A stretch of 64,000 nt of DNA from Misgurnus anguillicaudatus (lineage: Eukaryota; Chordata; Actinopteri; Cypriniformes; Cobitidae), in assembly GCF_027580225.2 (NCBI RefSeq), contig NW_027395283.1:7320501-7384500 (forward strand), written 5' to 3'. The position numbers were made by a program, and so were the translations under genes. Below, piece by piece: positions 45,293 through 56,932 of the stretch (the first letter of the stretch is position 1; every line of letters begins with the position of its first letter). The notes beneath the pieces are model-generated. The model saw only the letters and a list, made by a program, of their open reading frames with translations. It ran no database searches and was not told the origin of the DNA.

Positions 45293-45455
45293 GGAAGTAT
45301 TCTTTAGCAAGAATCTTCCCCACACTTTGGGTGTGTGTATTCAGACATTATGGAAGTATTCTTTAGCAAGAAACTTCCCCACACTTTGGGTGTGTGTATT
45401 CAAACATCATGTAAGAAATCTTTAACAAGAATCTTTCTGAACCCTTTTTAGGTAT
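45293..45455 (+). repeat. 59-bp tandem repeat at the LTR start-site region
   Basis: GGAAGTATTCTTTAGCAAGA starts at 45293 and 45352, followed by CTTCCCCACACTTTGGGTGT, with a diverged third unit to about 45455. The copy in the 3' LTR lies 6416 bp further on. Confidence 0.85.
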
Positions 45456-45730
45456 ATTATATTCATAATGGAAGCACTCTGTAGCCAGAGTGTCTATTGC
45501 CAGGTATGACTTTGTAACTTTTGCAACTGTTGATCATTTTAATTAATTGGAATTGAATCAAATTCTGTATGATATTGTTTAATTTATGTTTGAAGCTGAA
45601 ACCTGCCTGGTATAATAAATTGTTACATTTGGCATATTCTAAATGGGTCAGTAATTCTTAATTCAAACATTATTTATATGTATAGTATAACTGAAATTAG
45701 ATGTTGATGCTTACACTTAAGTTGTCTCAG

Positions 45731-45955
45731 TTAAAGTTAGACTGGAGAATGCCTTGGTTTAAGTTAGACTGGAACTACCTCAACTTAGACTTGAATGGAG
45801 AAACCTCAACTTTATATAACTGAAATGGAGAAACCTTAGTTAAAGTTAGACTGGAGAATGCCTTAGTTTAAGTTAGACTGGACCTTCCTCAACTTAGACT
45901 TGAATGGAGAAACCTCAACTTTTAACTAAATTGGAGAAACCTCTTCTTAAGGCTG
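45731..45955 (+). repeat. 109-bp tandem repeat in the LTR
   Basis: TTAAAGTTAGACTGGAGAAT begins at 45731 and 45840. Within each unit GTTAGACTGGA and TGGAGAAACCTCAAC are themselves repeated. Confidence 0.85.
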
Positions 45956-46222
45956 AGTAAGTATAAACTTAAATTAGACTGGATATCCTCAATTTAAGTT
46001 TACAGTAATGTATCTGCATTCTATATTTATATTATAACCATGATAAAATAACTATTGTTAAACTATGATCAGCAATACTAATATATTATTATTTAATATT
46101 GGAGTCAGATTACAAAACAGAGACAATTCTGTCAAAAGCGCCGAGAAAGGACAAGACACGCTGATAACTTCGCCCACGCCATTGGATACCGTCGTTGGGC
46201 TGATGGGTGGTACCTTACAGCT

Positions 46223-46240
46223 TGGTGACCCCGACGTGAT
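46223..46240 (+). promoter_or_regulatory. Primer-binding site matching tRNA-Trp
   Basis: TGGTGACCCCGACGTGAT, three bases after the 5' LTR, is exactly complementary to the 3' end of vertebrate tRNA-Trp plus CCA as I know it. It fixes the element's strand and its minus-strand primer. Confidence 0.85.
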
Positions 46241-49200
46241 GACGTATACCACAGGACGTGATGACGTAGTACACCCGAACAAGTGACGTGGTACTCCAGG
46301 AAGCTTTCCAGCGCGACATTTCAACCATAACAGAGTATTCCATTCATCGCAAAATAGGAGGTTTAAACGTCTACTTTTCTGTCTGCAGCTGTGTTGGTAA
46401 GTTGATTTTATTTGCCTATTAGAAATGTTGAGGGTGAACATAAACGCACCCGTATGTTGTAGAATGGGACGTTAAACTCCCATTGAAAGTCCGGAAAAAT
46501 CCGGGTAGGCATGAAAATTAGAATAACAACACAGCTGTCAGAGAAATAATAACATTGCGGATAGGGAAATAATATATTTCCTCGCGCTTCGAATCAAACA
46601 TCATCTCCTGTGTTTACACTCAGTAGGAGTGAATGTTACATGGACTAATGACTAAATGTTATCGTGGTACATTACGCAAAGTCGTAAATTTGAGTCTAAA
46701 AGTGGAAACATCGCCGTGGCGATTATTTATTTGCTTTGTGGAACGATCTCGCAACTATATCTGAAACCCGTAAAGTAAGTTATTAGTGAATATCCGTGAA
46801 TAATAAAAATCCAGTCGGATGAGAAAACTCCGTGCCCAAGTCAATGCGTCCATGTATGTAAACAAACCTGCGCAAAACAGGCGATATTAACTCTGTTAAT
46901 GGAAATACACAGCATGACAACAGCAGTGTAGATGAGAATAAATTCCATTTGTTAGCAAATTAAAGATCTTTTGTTGGTTAAAGCAACAAAAGATAAATTT
47001 AAAATGGATTAACATCTTCCAAATTTTATTCTGGTTCTCAAATAAGGGTAAACATTGAATTAATACAGTAATAACTACATTTGAACTCCCTGGATGAGAT
47101 TTTATATTGTTCACAGTACATGTGCAACATTTAAAGAAACAAACTCATTCTAAGCAAGAATTAACTTTTTTGTTGGTTAAACTACAGTGTAAGTTAAGGT
47201 GTTTGCATATGAGAAGTGAATTTCAGGTTTACATGATTGATATGACAAGAGCAAATGTTCATATTAATCTTTATAGGATCAGAAATGCAGCTAACTATAC
47301 AGTTTACATACTATACACGATGAGTAAAGGAGATCATTGTAATTATGGAGAATGAAGGAGAGATGGAAGTGTAAATGATTGAAGGCAGCATTGTTGGGGT
47401 TAGAGGTTCAGTGCATGCAGAGTGGAACTAAATGTTGGATATTAAGCAAATAGGGAGATAAGTGTAGATAAAATGGAACTAGGAAGTTTTGTTACAATTC
47501 CTTAATTAATGCAGAATTTCTCATTGTGTAAATAAGGTAAATTGAGCTAAAGCTTTGACTGATGCACAGCAAGATAATGATGAAACTGCTAAAATGATCA
47601 ATAAAACACATGTGATCTTATCTTACTGAGAAAGTTTCACCACTGAGACCCTCTCAGAAAAGATCTGCTGTTTCTCCTTGTTTCAAGGTAAATATTTTAG
47701 CTTGGTTGTAACAAATAAAATACATCATTATTTTCTGTGAATCAATCAAAGTGATTTAAGGCAATGATTAACATGATATACAGTACAGTGGTGTTAAAAG
47801 TTCTAGGCTTAGTCCTTTCTTTATGAGGTTATGGGAATTGTAAAATAAACAATTTAGTCCAGTTGTCTAGAGATTGTTGAAGCTGAGTCTTTGTTTCTCT
47901 ATGAGATTGTGGTAATTGTTAAAGAGCAATTTGTTGTCTAATTGTCTAAAGATTGTGAAAGTCATAAAAATAGAGCTTATAGCTGAGTCCTGACATCACA
48001 GCAGGAATACAGAATTCCTGTTTAAAGTGAATCAGTGGGAGCTAGTAAAAGTGTTTTTAGAATTCTGTATGTCTTCAGGCTAAAAGTTTATGACTTTAAA
48101 ACCTATAACAAAAATTGTGCCTTACGTCCTATTCATTGATTACTTTTCATATTCAAATAGAATAACATCTAAATAAGACTTAATGAGACCTCAGCTAAAA
48201 ACATGCGAAAATTGTGCCCAATTCCAGAGGGTCACAAAAAACCCCAGCTGAGCAATGAGTTAAGCTCTGTACCCAGTATGTGCTGCGGTGCATTGCATCC
48301 TAAAAACAACAAAGAGTTGTTGCTGTTAGTAAACCTGTTAATGCAGCTGCTACTGCAGGGTCAATTCACAGAAATGTGCTCTCAATTTTGCAAAAGTACC
48401 ATCATTCTAGAAGCCCTTGAGACCAGTTATAACATTTATTTTAATTAATATTATTTTTAATATAATGTAATTTATATTATAATTACATTATAATATATAT
48501 TATATTATAATGGCCAGAAAGGCCTAATATGGTGAAAAATGATGCATTACATGCATTTCAAACTTACATGATTAAGACCCACAAAAAGGCCCAGGGAATA
48601 TTTAGATTGAGATTTATTTGGTCCACTATCTCGTGCCAAAACGGGGGTATGTGTATGTTTTTGCTTGTTCGTTTTGTTGTTTATTGTTGTTTGTTTGTTG
48701 TTGTTTATTGTTGTTTGTTTGTTGTTGTTTGGTTTTGTTTTTTGCTTTGCAGGAACACTGATAATATCATGGCACAAGATAGCAAACCAAACAACTCTTT
48801 TATAAATTTGAAACATCAATTTAAACTGAATCTGATCAGTCAATGTACTTTTATAGTTGGTTGAAACTGTGGGAAATGTTAAATCATCAGAAATTACAGT
48901 CCTACAGGTCATAGAGATTGAAAAGTTTAATAGTGTGTACCATAAACAGACATCACAGCAGTTAAACATATGAGCTGACGGTACTGAGAACAACTCAGAG
49001 TAAAGCCATTTAAATTTAAGATTAAAATTAAAGTTAATCCAAAAATTTCCCCAGCAAAACTGGGACTTCTTATGCTCACAGTTTAAATGCAAGTGCAGTT
49101 TATGGTGCTATACACACTCAGACTGAAACAACATAGTCAAACATAACAGAAAATTCCCAACTTAATCTGGCCTCTGAAATTAATTTGCAGAAAGTAATGA

Positions 49201-51181
49201 TACAAATCTTCTTAACAAGAAGAATTTACACCCTAATGCATTGCTGTCATTGACAGCTGTGTGGTAGTGACATCATTTTTAACTAAAGATGATGCCATAT
49301 CTTAATGCAAATTGCCCAAAATTTTAGAAATTAATGTTTCTTTTCTGTTATCTTAACTTTTTTCCTTTCAGGTGGATTACTATGACTCCTTAAGAGTCCT
49401 GACACTAGAGACGTGTCTGAGCCCAAATACAGGCACAAACCTAAAATGCAGGAGGTGGGTGTGATAATGCTTTGAGGGGTCATACACATCTCACAGTAAT
49501 AAACTACTATATTCATTATATGACCTCCCGATGTAGCATCGGAACTAAAATTGTGCAACACAGATTACTTTAGGTTAGAATCCACCCATTTCCAGGCATG
49601 AACATGTAATGCACATATTTTCACCATTGCAACAACATAACACTGCGACCTGGTATAAGTTTTAAAACTATCCAGGCTTAAAACATCACACATATGTATG
49701 ATTAATGACTTACAATCCAAACTCTAGAGTTTGTCATACATGCAAACCCATTTAGCATCTCACACATAGGAGAGAAAATTAAAGGTCAACTTATGATTTT
49801 AATTTCATGGTAATATAAACTATTGGGTCAATTTTCTCTTGAACTACATGAAACATTTCAGTGTGCATGGAACATATGTATGGTTATAGTCACACATCAA
49901 TTGTTTTGTCTCTGATTGTACAAATACAGGTAAAATACGAACTATTAATTGATTATTAAAATAAGTAAGTGAAGAATGAAATGGCTAGCATGGCTGCAGA
50001 CATGTCTAAACATTTCAAACTTTACAAAATGGTTATATTTGAAGTGCTGGCACTTCTAATGATCAATCACATAAATCAGACACCTTACCATTGAATGTGA
50101 CTAAACCAACACATATGTACAGAATTATTTGACAACATGCAAAGAATTATTGACAATGGATAAATAAGAAATTCAGAAATTATTTGATTTAAGTTTAAGT
50201 TGTCTGGGTATGTTTTAAGTACTTAATTGAATTCTTAGATATACAGGATTAACTTGCATTTCAAGGTTTTGAATAATTCTATTATTATTAAAATTATAAA
50301 TATATCATATTATATATACTTTAGTATAAATATCTGTATTTTATATACATATAATTTACATTTATTTGTATTATATTTGAATGGTATTGTTATTATATGC
50401 TTTAATGATGTATACCACTGGTAAATATGCTAGTTAAAATAACTTTTGCCACTCTCCCTTTAAAATACACAGATTATATCAAAATTCCACTCTATGTTCA
50501 ATATGCATAGTAGTGAAGAGTTTGGTAATGGGATCACCTTTTGGGACAAATTATTTTGAAAAAGGAAAGGAGACCTTATTTACCATTCGCACCAATATCA
50601 TGAAACATCTAATAATGTCATGTGTTATTGTAATCATTCACAACTATTTCCTTCCAAGGAAAGTTAAGTTCATCAGTGTTCAGTCATTTCATGGTCATGT
50701 GTATTATATTCTAATTCCCTCTCATACAGTGGTGCATTCTCAGTGTGAGGAATTCCTTCACCTACGGAGGTCTGACTTTTCTATCAAAAAAATACCTTCT
50801 GCCAATAGGTAACAGAGGACTGTTCAAAAGGTCAGGAAAATATCCAGGGGAGGACCCCATTAGAGACAGATGCTTTTAAATGTTGAGAGGAGACAGGTTC
50901 CATGAACAGAGCACATGCGTTTGGCTGACACAATGGACTTTGTACAACAAATTTCAACCAGATCCATTTGGGAGATTATCTAACTACGAGAACCACAGAG
51001 ATTCTGTCCATCACAGACACCTGTTCAGCACAGTTAAGTTCCTGCTTTGATATCTGCAGGCATTGTTTAACATTACAGGTGTTCATCTTGAAAAGACTGT
51101 TACATTTACAAAGGACGTATGGAGACCCAAGAAGTCCACCCAAAATGACCCCTTGGGTACTCTGACAGTTTCCCAATGGTC
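46241..51181 (+). other. Non-coding interior of the LTR element
   Basis: AT-rich with no recognised protein. It holds a leader with repeated TGACGT motifs (46233-46290), a strong donor (TTGGTAAGTT, GT at 46397), acceptors with long pyrimidine tracts at 48751 (TTTGCTTTGCAG) and 49371 (TTTTTTCCTTTCAG), a TTGTTGTT microsatellite (48655-48735) and AT-rich inverted repeats (48440-48512, 50280-50360). A spliced non-coding transcript is possible. Confidence 0.6.
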
Positions 51182-51192
51182 AGGGGAGGAGA
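51182..51192 (+). promoter_or_regulatory. Polypurine tract
   Basis: AGGGGAGGAGA directly precedes the 3' LTR, as expected for the plus-strand DNA primer. Confidence 0.8.
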
Positions 51193-52635
51193 TGTAGGAC
51201 AGGTGGACAAGTTTTGGTTTTGGAGCTGGACCATAAAACAATAAAAAACACATTCTGTGTCTATTTTTGAGAGACGTGTTGTCTCTCTCCACAGGGGTCA
51301 CGGATACACAGGAACTGATCTGTATTTCACCCCCTCTCTCTTCTCCTTTAAGGTTTTGGTTACTGGAAATATACTAAACACATGTAACATTGGATATATC
51401 ATATGTTGTGATGCTACAAAGGTTTCATCTTCATGTTTGGTGTTGTTTTAAAGGTCATGGTGCGATGGTTAAAAAGGTCTAATTTCTATAATGTTAAGAG
51501 AAAGTATATCAAAGTTTAAAACTTAAGACATAATCTGTACTCCTGTGATGGGTGTCAACTCATGAGGAGATCTAGATTACAGATGGTTAACAGTCCCATT
51601 TGGTGCTCCTCTTCAGGTCACGAGAACCGACCAACCAAATCCTGATTTGAGATGTTACTATTCTTTGTCTCGTTCTGTGTATATAAGGTGGCTTGGCAAG
51701 AGACTCTGGGAAGTATTCTTTAGCAAGAATCTTCCCCACACTTTGGGTGTGTGTATTCAGACATTATGGAAGTATTCTTTAGCAAGAAACTTCCCCACAC
51801 TTTGGGTGTGTGTATTCAAACATCATGTAAGAAATCTTTAACAAGAATCTTTCTGAACCCTTTTTAGGTATATTATATTCATAATGGAAGCACTCTGTAG
51901 CCAGAGTGTCTATTGCCAGGTATGACTTTGTAACTTTTGCAACTGTTGATCATTTTAATTAATTGGAATTGAATCAAATTCTGTATGATATTGTTTAATT
52001 TATGTTTGAAGCTGAAACCTGCCTGGTATAATAAATTGTTACATTTGGCATATTCTAAATGGGTCAGTAATTCTTAATTCAAACATTATTTATATGTATA
52101 GTATAACTGAAATTAGATGTTGATGCTTACACTTAAGTTGTCTCAGTTAAAGTTAGACTGGAGAATGCCTTGGTTTAAGTTAGACTGGAACTACCTCAAC
52201 TTAGACTTGAATGGAGAAACCTCAACTTTATATAACTGAAATGGAGAAACCTTAGTTAAAGTTAGACTGGAGAATGCCTTAGTTTAAGTTAGACTGGACC
52301 TTCCTCAACTTAGACTTGAATGGAGAAACCTCAACTTTTAACTAAATTGGAGAAACCTCTTCTTAAGGCTGAGTAAGTATAAACTTAAATTAGACTGGAT
52401 ATCCTCAATTTAAGTTTACAGTAATGTATCTGCATTCTATATTTATATTATAACCATGATAAAATAACTATTGTTAAACTATGATCAGCAATACTAATAT
52501 ATTATTATTTAATATTGGAGTCAGATTACAAAACAGAGACAATTCTGTCAAAAGCGCCGAGAAAGGACAAGACACGCTGATAACTTCGCCCACGCCATTG
52601 GATACCGTCGTTGGGCTGATGGGTGGTACCTTACA
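51193..52635 (+). repeat. 3' LTR
   Basis: Starts directly after the polypurine tract and ends at the ACCT duplication. It has the same content and length as the 5' LTR. Confidence 0.9.
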
Positions 52636-52643
52636 ACCTCGAA

Positions 52644-54028
52644 TGTTAAAATTCTGCCTTCTTAACATTAGATCGCTTACCAATAAAGAACCTATTGTCA
52701 ATGAATTAGTTACAGACCAAAACTTAGATGCACTCTGTTTAACAGAAACCTGGCTTAAAGCAGACGACTACATTAGTTTAAACGAATCCACCCCACAAGA
52801 CTATTATTATAAACACGAACCTCGGTTAAAGGGGAGAGGGGGTGGTGTAGCTACAATATACAACAACATTTTTAAAGTAAACCAAAAATCTGAACTAAAA
52901 TTTAAATCATTTGAACTAATGTTGTTAAATATGGAAATAACTGATTGTAACCACAAACAGCTCTCTTTTGCCTTAGCTACAATCTATAGACCCTCAGGGC
53001 CACCATGCAGATTTCCTTAAAGAAATAGCAGATTTCCTGTCTGAGCTTGTAGTCACTGTAGATAAATCTCTTATCGTTGGTGATTTTAATATTCATGTGG
53101 ATAACCCAAAAGATGCACTAGGACGTGCGTTTATGGATGTTCTAAATTCTCTCAATATTAGACAAAACGTGACAGGGCGAACGCATACTCGTAAGCACAC
53201 ATTAGACTTAATTCTGTCACTCAGACTCAATATTAATGACATCAAAATATCACCTCAGAGTGATGCAGTTTCTGACCATTACCTTGTGTCATACACTGTA
53301 CTTCTAGATAGGATCACTCAATCCACAACATGCTACAGATTAGCCAGAACAATAATTTCCACCACTAAAGATAGCTTTATTAGCACTCTTCCAGACCTGT
53401 CCCAAATTAAACATGTAGCAGATAACTGTGACGATCTAGATATTGTAATAGAAAACCTAAACAATGTCTGTTCTAACACATTGGATGCCGTTGCTCCCAT
53501 TCGAAAATAGAGAATCAAAGAAAAACCGCCAGCTCCATGGTATGACCATCACACCGCAGCACTCAAAAAGCCAACTAGGAAAATGGAAAGAAATTATAGA
53601 AGCACAAAGTTAGAGGTATGGCGTGCAGCATGGAAAGAGAGTGTTAAACACTACAGACAGGCTATTAAAACCGCCAGATCTACCTATCTTAGCAAGCTTA
53701 TAAATGAGAATCATAATAACCCTCGTTTCCTCTTTAGCACAGTTGCAAAACTGACTAGAAACAAAGAACAAACAGAAACCAATAGTAAACTCCAACACAA
53801 TAGTAACGACTTCATGAACTTCTTTTCTAACAAAATTACGGCTATAAGGGAAAACATCGTAGCTACCCAGGCAGCCACCACTCTACCTATTAGTTCACTT
53901 AACACTAGACTACCATACGAACATTTTGATTCATTTAAACCTACTACAATAGATGAGCTCTCTAGACTAGTTACATCATCCAAATCATCGTCCTGTATAT
54001 TAGACCCCGTTCCCACAAAACTACTTAA
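52644..54028 (+). pseudogene. LINE ORF2 endonuclease and linker, broken
   Basis: It resumes after the LTR element with [45 protein letters not shown], then (after a frameshift near 53010) [28 protein letters not shown] and SDAVSDHYLVSYTV. A stop (near 53508) precedes [14 protein letters not shown], and the linker [19 protein letters not shown] continues to [11 protein letters not shown], where homology ends at 54028. RT is absent. Confidence 0.8.
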
Positions 54029-55275
54029 GGTCTTTACACACCAGGACGTTTTTCGTGCGCGTTTATCGTCGACGTTTAACGTCACGTTTTTCTGCTTTCA
54101 CACCCAAACGAATTTTACTGGCGCTGAGCCGAGTGAGGTGCAATTTCACTCCCTGGACATTAGATGGCGCCTAATACAAAACAGATATATGCCGGTACAC
54201 GGGGCGGCGCTGCGAGACGTTATGCGTCTGTTCTGACACTCACTTGTCACACAGAAGAAGAGAGCCACTCGCGTGTAGTCAATAACCATTCATATACGAT
54301 TTTTGATTAACAGGCAAACAAACAAACATGGCTCTTGAATATATATATATAATCTTTGTACAAACAATATCTCCGTGAACTTGAATACATTTTTAAATTA
54401 AATCTATTTGATTCGATTCTTTTATCATCAGTTAATATATCAGCATCTCCACATAAAATTAACTATTTTTGATAGAACTCGTTATATCAAAATTAAAACT
54501 CTTTCACAAAATATAAGGTAATGGGTGATCCGATGTGTGTACTTTTAAAAAATCTTTTACAAGCACTTTCTCTGTTAACAATTTTCTCAAATTTCCTGCC
54601 AAATGTATTGTATTTTGTGATTTGGCTAAAGATTTAAGTTCTCATTTTAACCAATATACTCGTTTTATAGAGGTTGGGTGGGTAGAACAAGGAACCACCA
54701 TTTTGCTTGTGCCCAAAAATTTTAATACTCATGCAAATTGGTAAGTGTTGCCTATAAATATAATGATACAATAATTAGGTATGTAGTTATTACAAAAAGA
54801 GGTCAACAATACTGATGTACAAATATATGCATAGTGCCAAAATGTCACGTTATTTACAATTAGTTTTTTTGATCAAACATTTATTTTTGTGAATGAACTG
54901 CAGTTTGCAATAACAATCAGAGACATGACAGTAAAATCAAATAAAACAGGATTCAGAAATGTTGGTCCACTCCAGAAAAGTCACAATGACTGTAGTGCAA
55001 CTGAACGAATCAACATTTAGAAATTAGACATTTTCAAATGTATTTCTTAAATGTATAAACACTTAAAATACATAAGTAAAATGGTATATAATAAACATTA
55101 ATTTGTGTGAACAAGAACTGGCAAAGCTGTAGAGCAAATAAGTCACAATGATAGAAGTCTAAGTGAACTGTAGTGCAAATAAACATATCTATGAAATGTA
55201 CATGTTCAACTGTATTTCTTGAATGTATAAACATTAAAAAAATAACTAAATATAATGGTATATAATAAACATCTA
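54029..55275. other. Unassigned repeat-like stretch truncating the LINE
   Basis: Starts GGTCTTTACACACCAGGACG and includes a CG-rich segment (GTTTATCGTCGACGTTTAAC). It has the look of a DNA-element end, but its partner was not found. A CCTGGACATTAGATGGCGCC motif lies near 54155. The rest is AT-rich with no supported gene. Confidence 0.35.
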
Positions 55276-55693
55276 CACTGTAAAAAAAAATCCGTAGAAA
55301 TTGCAGCTGAGTTGCCGGTAATTTACCGTAGATTTAAATTTATGTTATTTACTGGCAACATTTTGTTCAAAGTTAAATGAACATTAAACATTTACAAGTC
55401 TTTGTCTTTACAGAGTAAAACTAAAAAACAGCATCAAGCAAAACATTCTGGGAAACAAAATCTGAAGCAAAAAACAGAAAAAGGTTGATGATGATTTCTG
55501 GTTCCCAGAATGCTTTGCATGAGGCTGTTATTGTATAGTTTTATTCTGTAAAGATAAAGACTTGTTAATATTTAAAATTTATTTAACTTTGAACAAACTC
55601 TTGCCAGTAAATAACATAAATGTAAATCTACGGTAAATTACCGGCAACCCAGCTGCAATAACATTGAAATTTTTACGGACTTTTTTTACAGTG
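55276..55693. mobile_element. Foldback MITE, 418 bp, TA-flanked
   Basis: TA then CACTGTAAAAAAAAATCCGT. The right end is ACGGACTTTTTTTACAGTG then TA. Inverted arms share GGTAATTTACCGTAGATTTA and GTTATTTACTGGCAA-type blocks. Confidence 0.8.
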
Positions 55694-55719
55694 TATAGGT
55701 GTGACCCAAATCTGGCAGA

Positions 55720-55920
55720 GCGCTCCTTCTGTGCTCTTCTTTCTCTCTTCAGTGCTTCGCTTTCAATTTTTTCCTTTTAGCATCTTTTGATAAGAGGTAC
55801 ATCTCCAGAGGTTCGTCTCGGACTGTTTTCTTTTGTTTAGATTGGACCTTGTCACGGCTGGTGCTAGATGATCCTGAAGACGTGCTTGCTGGGGCCTCCT
55901 CACTTTTGCTCACATCATTT
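55720..55920 (-). pseudogene. Possible basic C-terminal tail of a transposon DNA-binding protein
   Basis: On the minus strand a frame reads KSEEAPASTSSGSSS, then KQKKTVRDEPLEMYLLSKDA, then KRKKLKAKH and a stop. A Ser-rich linker followed by basic residues and EPLEMYLL resembles the tail of MADF/Myb-like proteins encoded by Harbinger-type elements. No MADF domain was found upstream, so this is weak. Confidence 0.25.
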
Positions 55921-56399
55921 TAGCAGAAATATTGCTGTGAACACTGTAAAGATAAATTTAGTTTTCATCAGAAACAATATTTCACACTGAGGGCCATGCC
56001 ACGATATCCATGAGGTCAATATTTGATTACAAATGTAATTTAGATTCATGGTATTTTATCTGGCTGAACAAATGCAGCAGATGTTACCTAAACACAGAAC
56101 ACAAATTAACCTCCTAAAACCCCACCTTTGGTTTGGCTTGCATTTTAGATTTCTCCAAGCTATTTGGGGTTAGGAAAAAGCAATGAATATAATAACCAAA
56201 TATTTTTCTTTGAACATGAAGCAGTGTAATTGTCCACTTTTGTGTACAACAGGTTCCAGTTACACACAATGAAATACTATGGTGCAAACAACAAAACATG
56301 TGATATCACGGTGTACAGGGAACATGCCATGGTATGAAGTGTTCAATGTCAGTGCATTACATATCGTAATGTAATGCACCAATAATAATTTTTTATTAC

Positions 56400-56875
56400 T
56401 TGCTCAGTTATAATGTAGATTTGCACTACTGGTCTGTTCAATACACTACTGGACTGTCTATTTCATACTCCCTGTTCATTTGCACTGCTGGACTACTTGA
56501 ATTGCATCGTTTGCACCCCTGTGTACTGAATATTAGAATAACTATTCACAATAACTTAAGCCATTGCACTCTTAACTGACTAGTTACAATCCAAATTCAT
56601 TCATGCACTACTTAAATATTAATTTCACTACTGTTCTGTTTAGTTTATTATGTACACATCCATTTGTTCATTTCTGTAGATTATGTTCATAGTATTATGT
56701 TCATAGTACCACCCATAGTAAGTTGTTACATCGTATTACATAATCCTGCACCTAGATGCAATTATTATTGATATCCTGCACTTTTTATACTGCTTTTGCA
56801 CTTCTGGTTAGACCTAAACTGCATTCCGTTGCCTTGTACTTGTGTAATGACAATAAAGTTTAATCTAATCATATA
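56400..56875 (+). repeat. LINE-type 3' UTR and tail
   Basis: Repeated TGCACTACTGGACT-like phrases lead to a CTGCATTCCGTTGCCTTGTA segment and a TGACAATAAAGTTTAATCTA end. This is a common 3' terminus of a fish non-LTR element. No coding part is attached. Confidence 0.5.
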
Positions 56876-56932
56876 GCCCACACAGCTATGTATTGTAATG
56901 TTCTTATGTATATTGAAGCAGCTAAGTTCAAT

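Larger units (their letters stand above)
44777..46219 (+). repeat. 5' LTR
   Basis: Begins TGTAGGACAGG and ends GGTACCTTACA. It carries a TATATAA box (45264-45270), AATAAA (45614-45619), and two internal tandem repeats. Identical in every segment compared with 51193-52635. Confidence 0.9.
44777..52635 (+). mobile_element. Non-autonomous LTR element of retroviral type, coding-less
   Basis: A complete 7.86-kb insertion: ACCT duplication (44773-44776 and 52636-52639), two 1443-bp LTRs that appear identical (constant offset 6416), a primer site matching tRNA-Trp, and a polypurine tract. A 4-bp duplication and TGTA...TACA LTR ends suit endogenous-retrovirus integration. The 4973-bp interior has no open frame above about 180 codons and no gag, protease, RT, integrase or env motif in any frame that I could read. 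It must have been mobilised in trans. Near-identical LTRs imply recent insertion. The minus-strand LINE near 60756 retains the empty site. Confidence 0.85.
42960..54028 (+). mobile_element. L2-type LINE on plus strand, split by an LTR element
   Basis: The first part is 42960-44776 (5' UTR, ORF1, start of ORF2) and the second 52636-54028 (endonuclease and linker). The break lies in the same place where the intact minus-strand copy reads LTDEP/FTDEP then RMLKF. The 3' half of ORF2 and the tail are missing beyond 54028, where unrelated DNA begins. Several frameshifts make it inactive. Confidence 0.85.

Noticed and set aside
45231..45425. 64-codon frame with repeated tryptophans in the LTR, identical in both LTRs
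   Set aside because: Its identity comes from LTR identity, and it spans the 59-bp tandem repeat. There is no known domain.
48203..50812. Open frames of 80-181 codons inside the LTR element as hidden gag or accessory genes
   Set aside because: No zinc knuckle, protease, RT, integrase or membrane-protein pattern is visible. Composition is AT-rich and frames overlap on both strands.
54029..54240. GGTCTTTACACACCAGG as a paired TIR
   Set aside because: No inverted partner was found downstream within the window.
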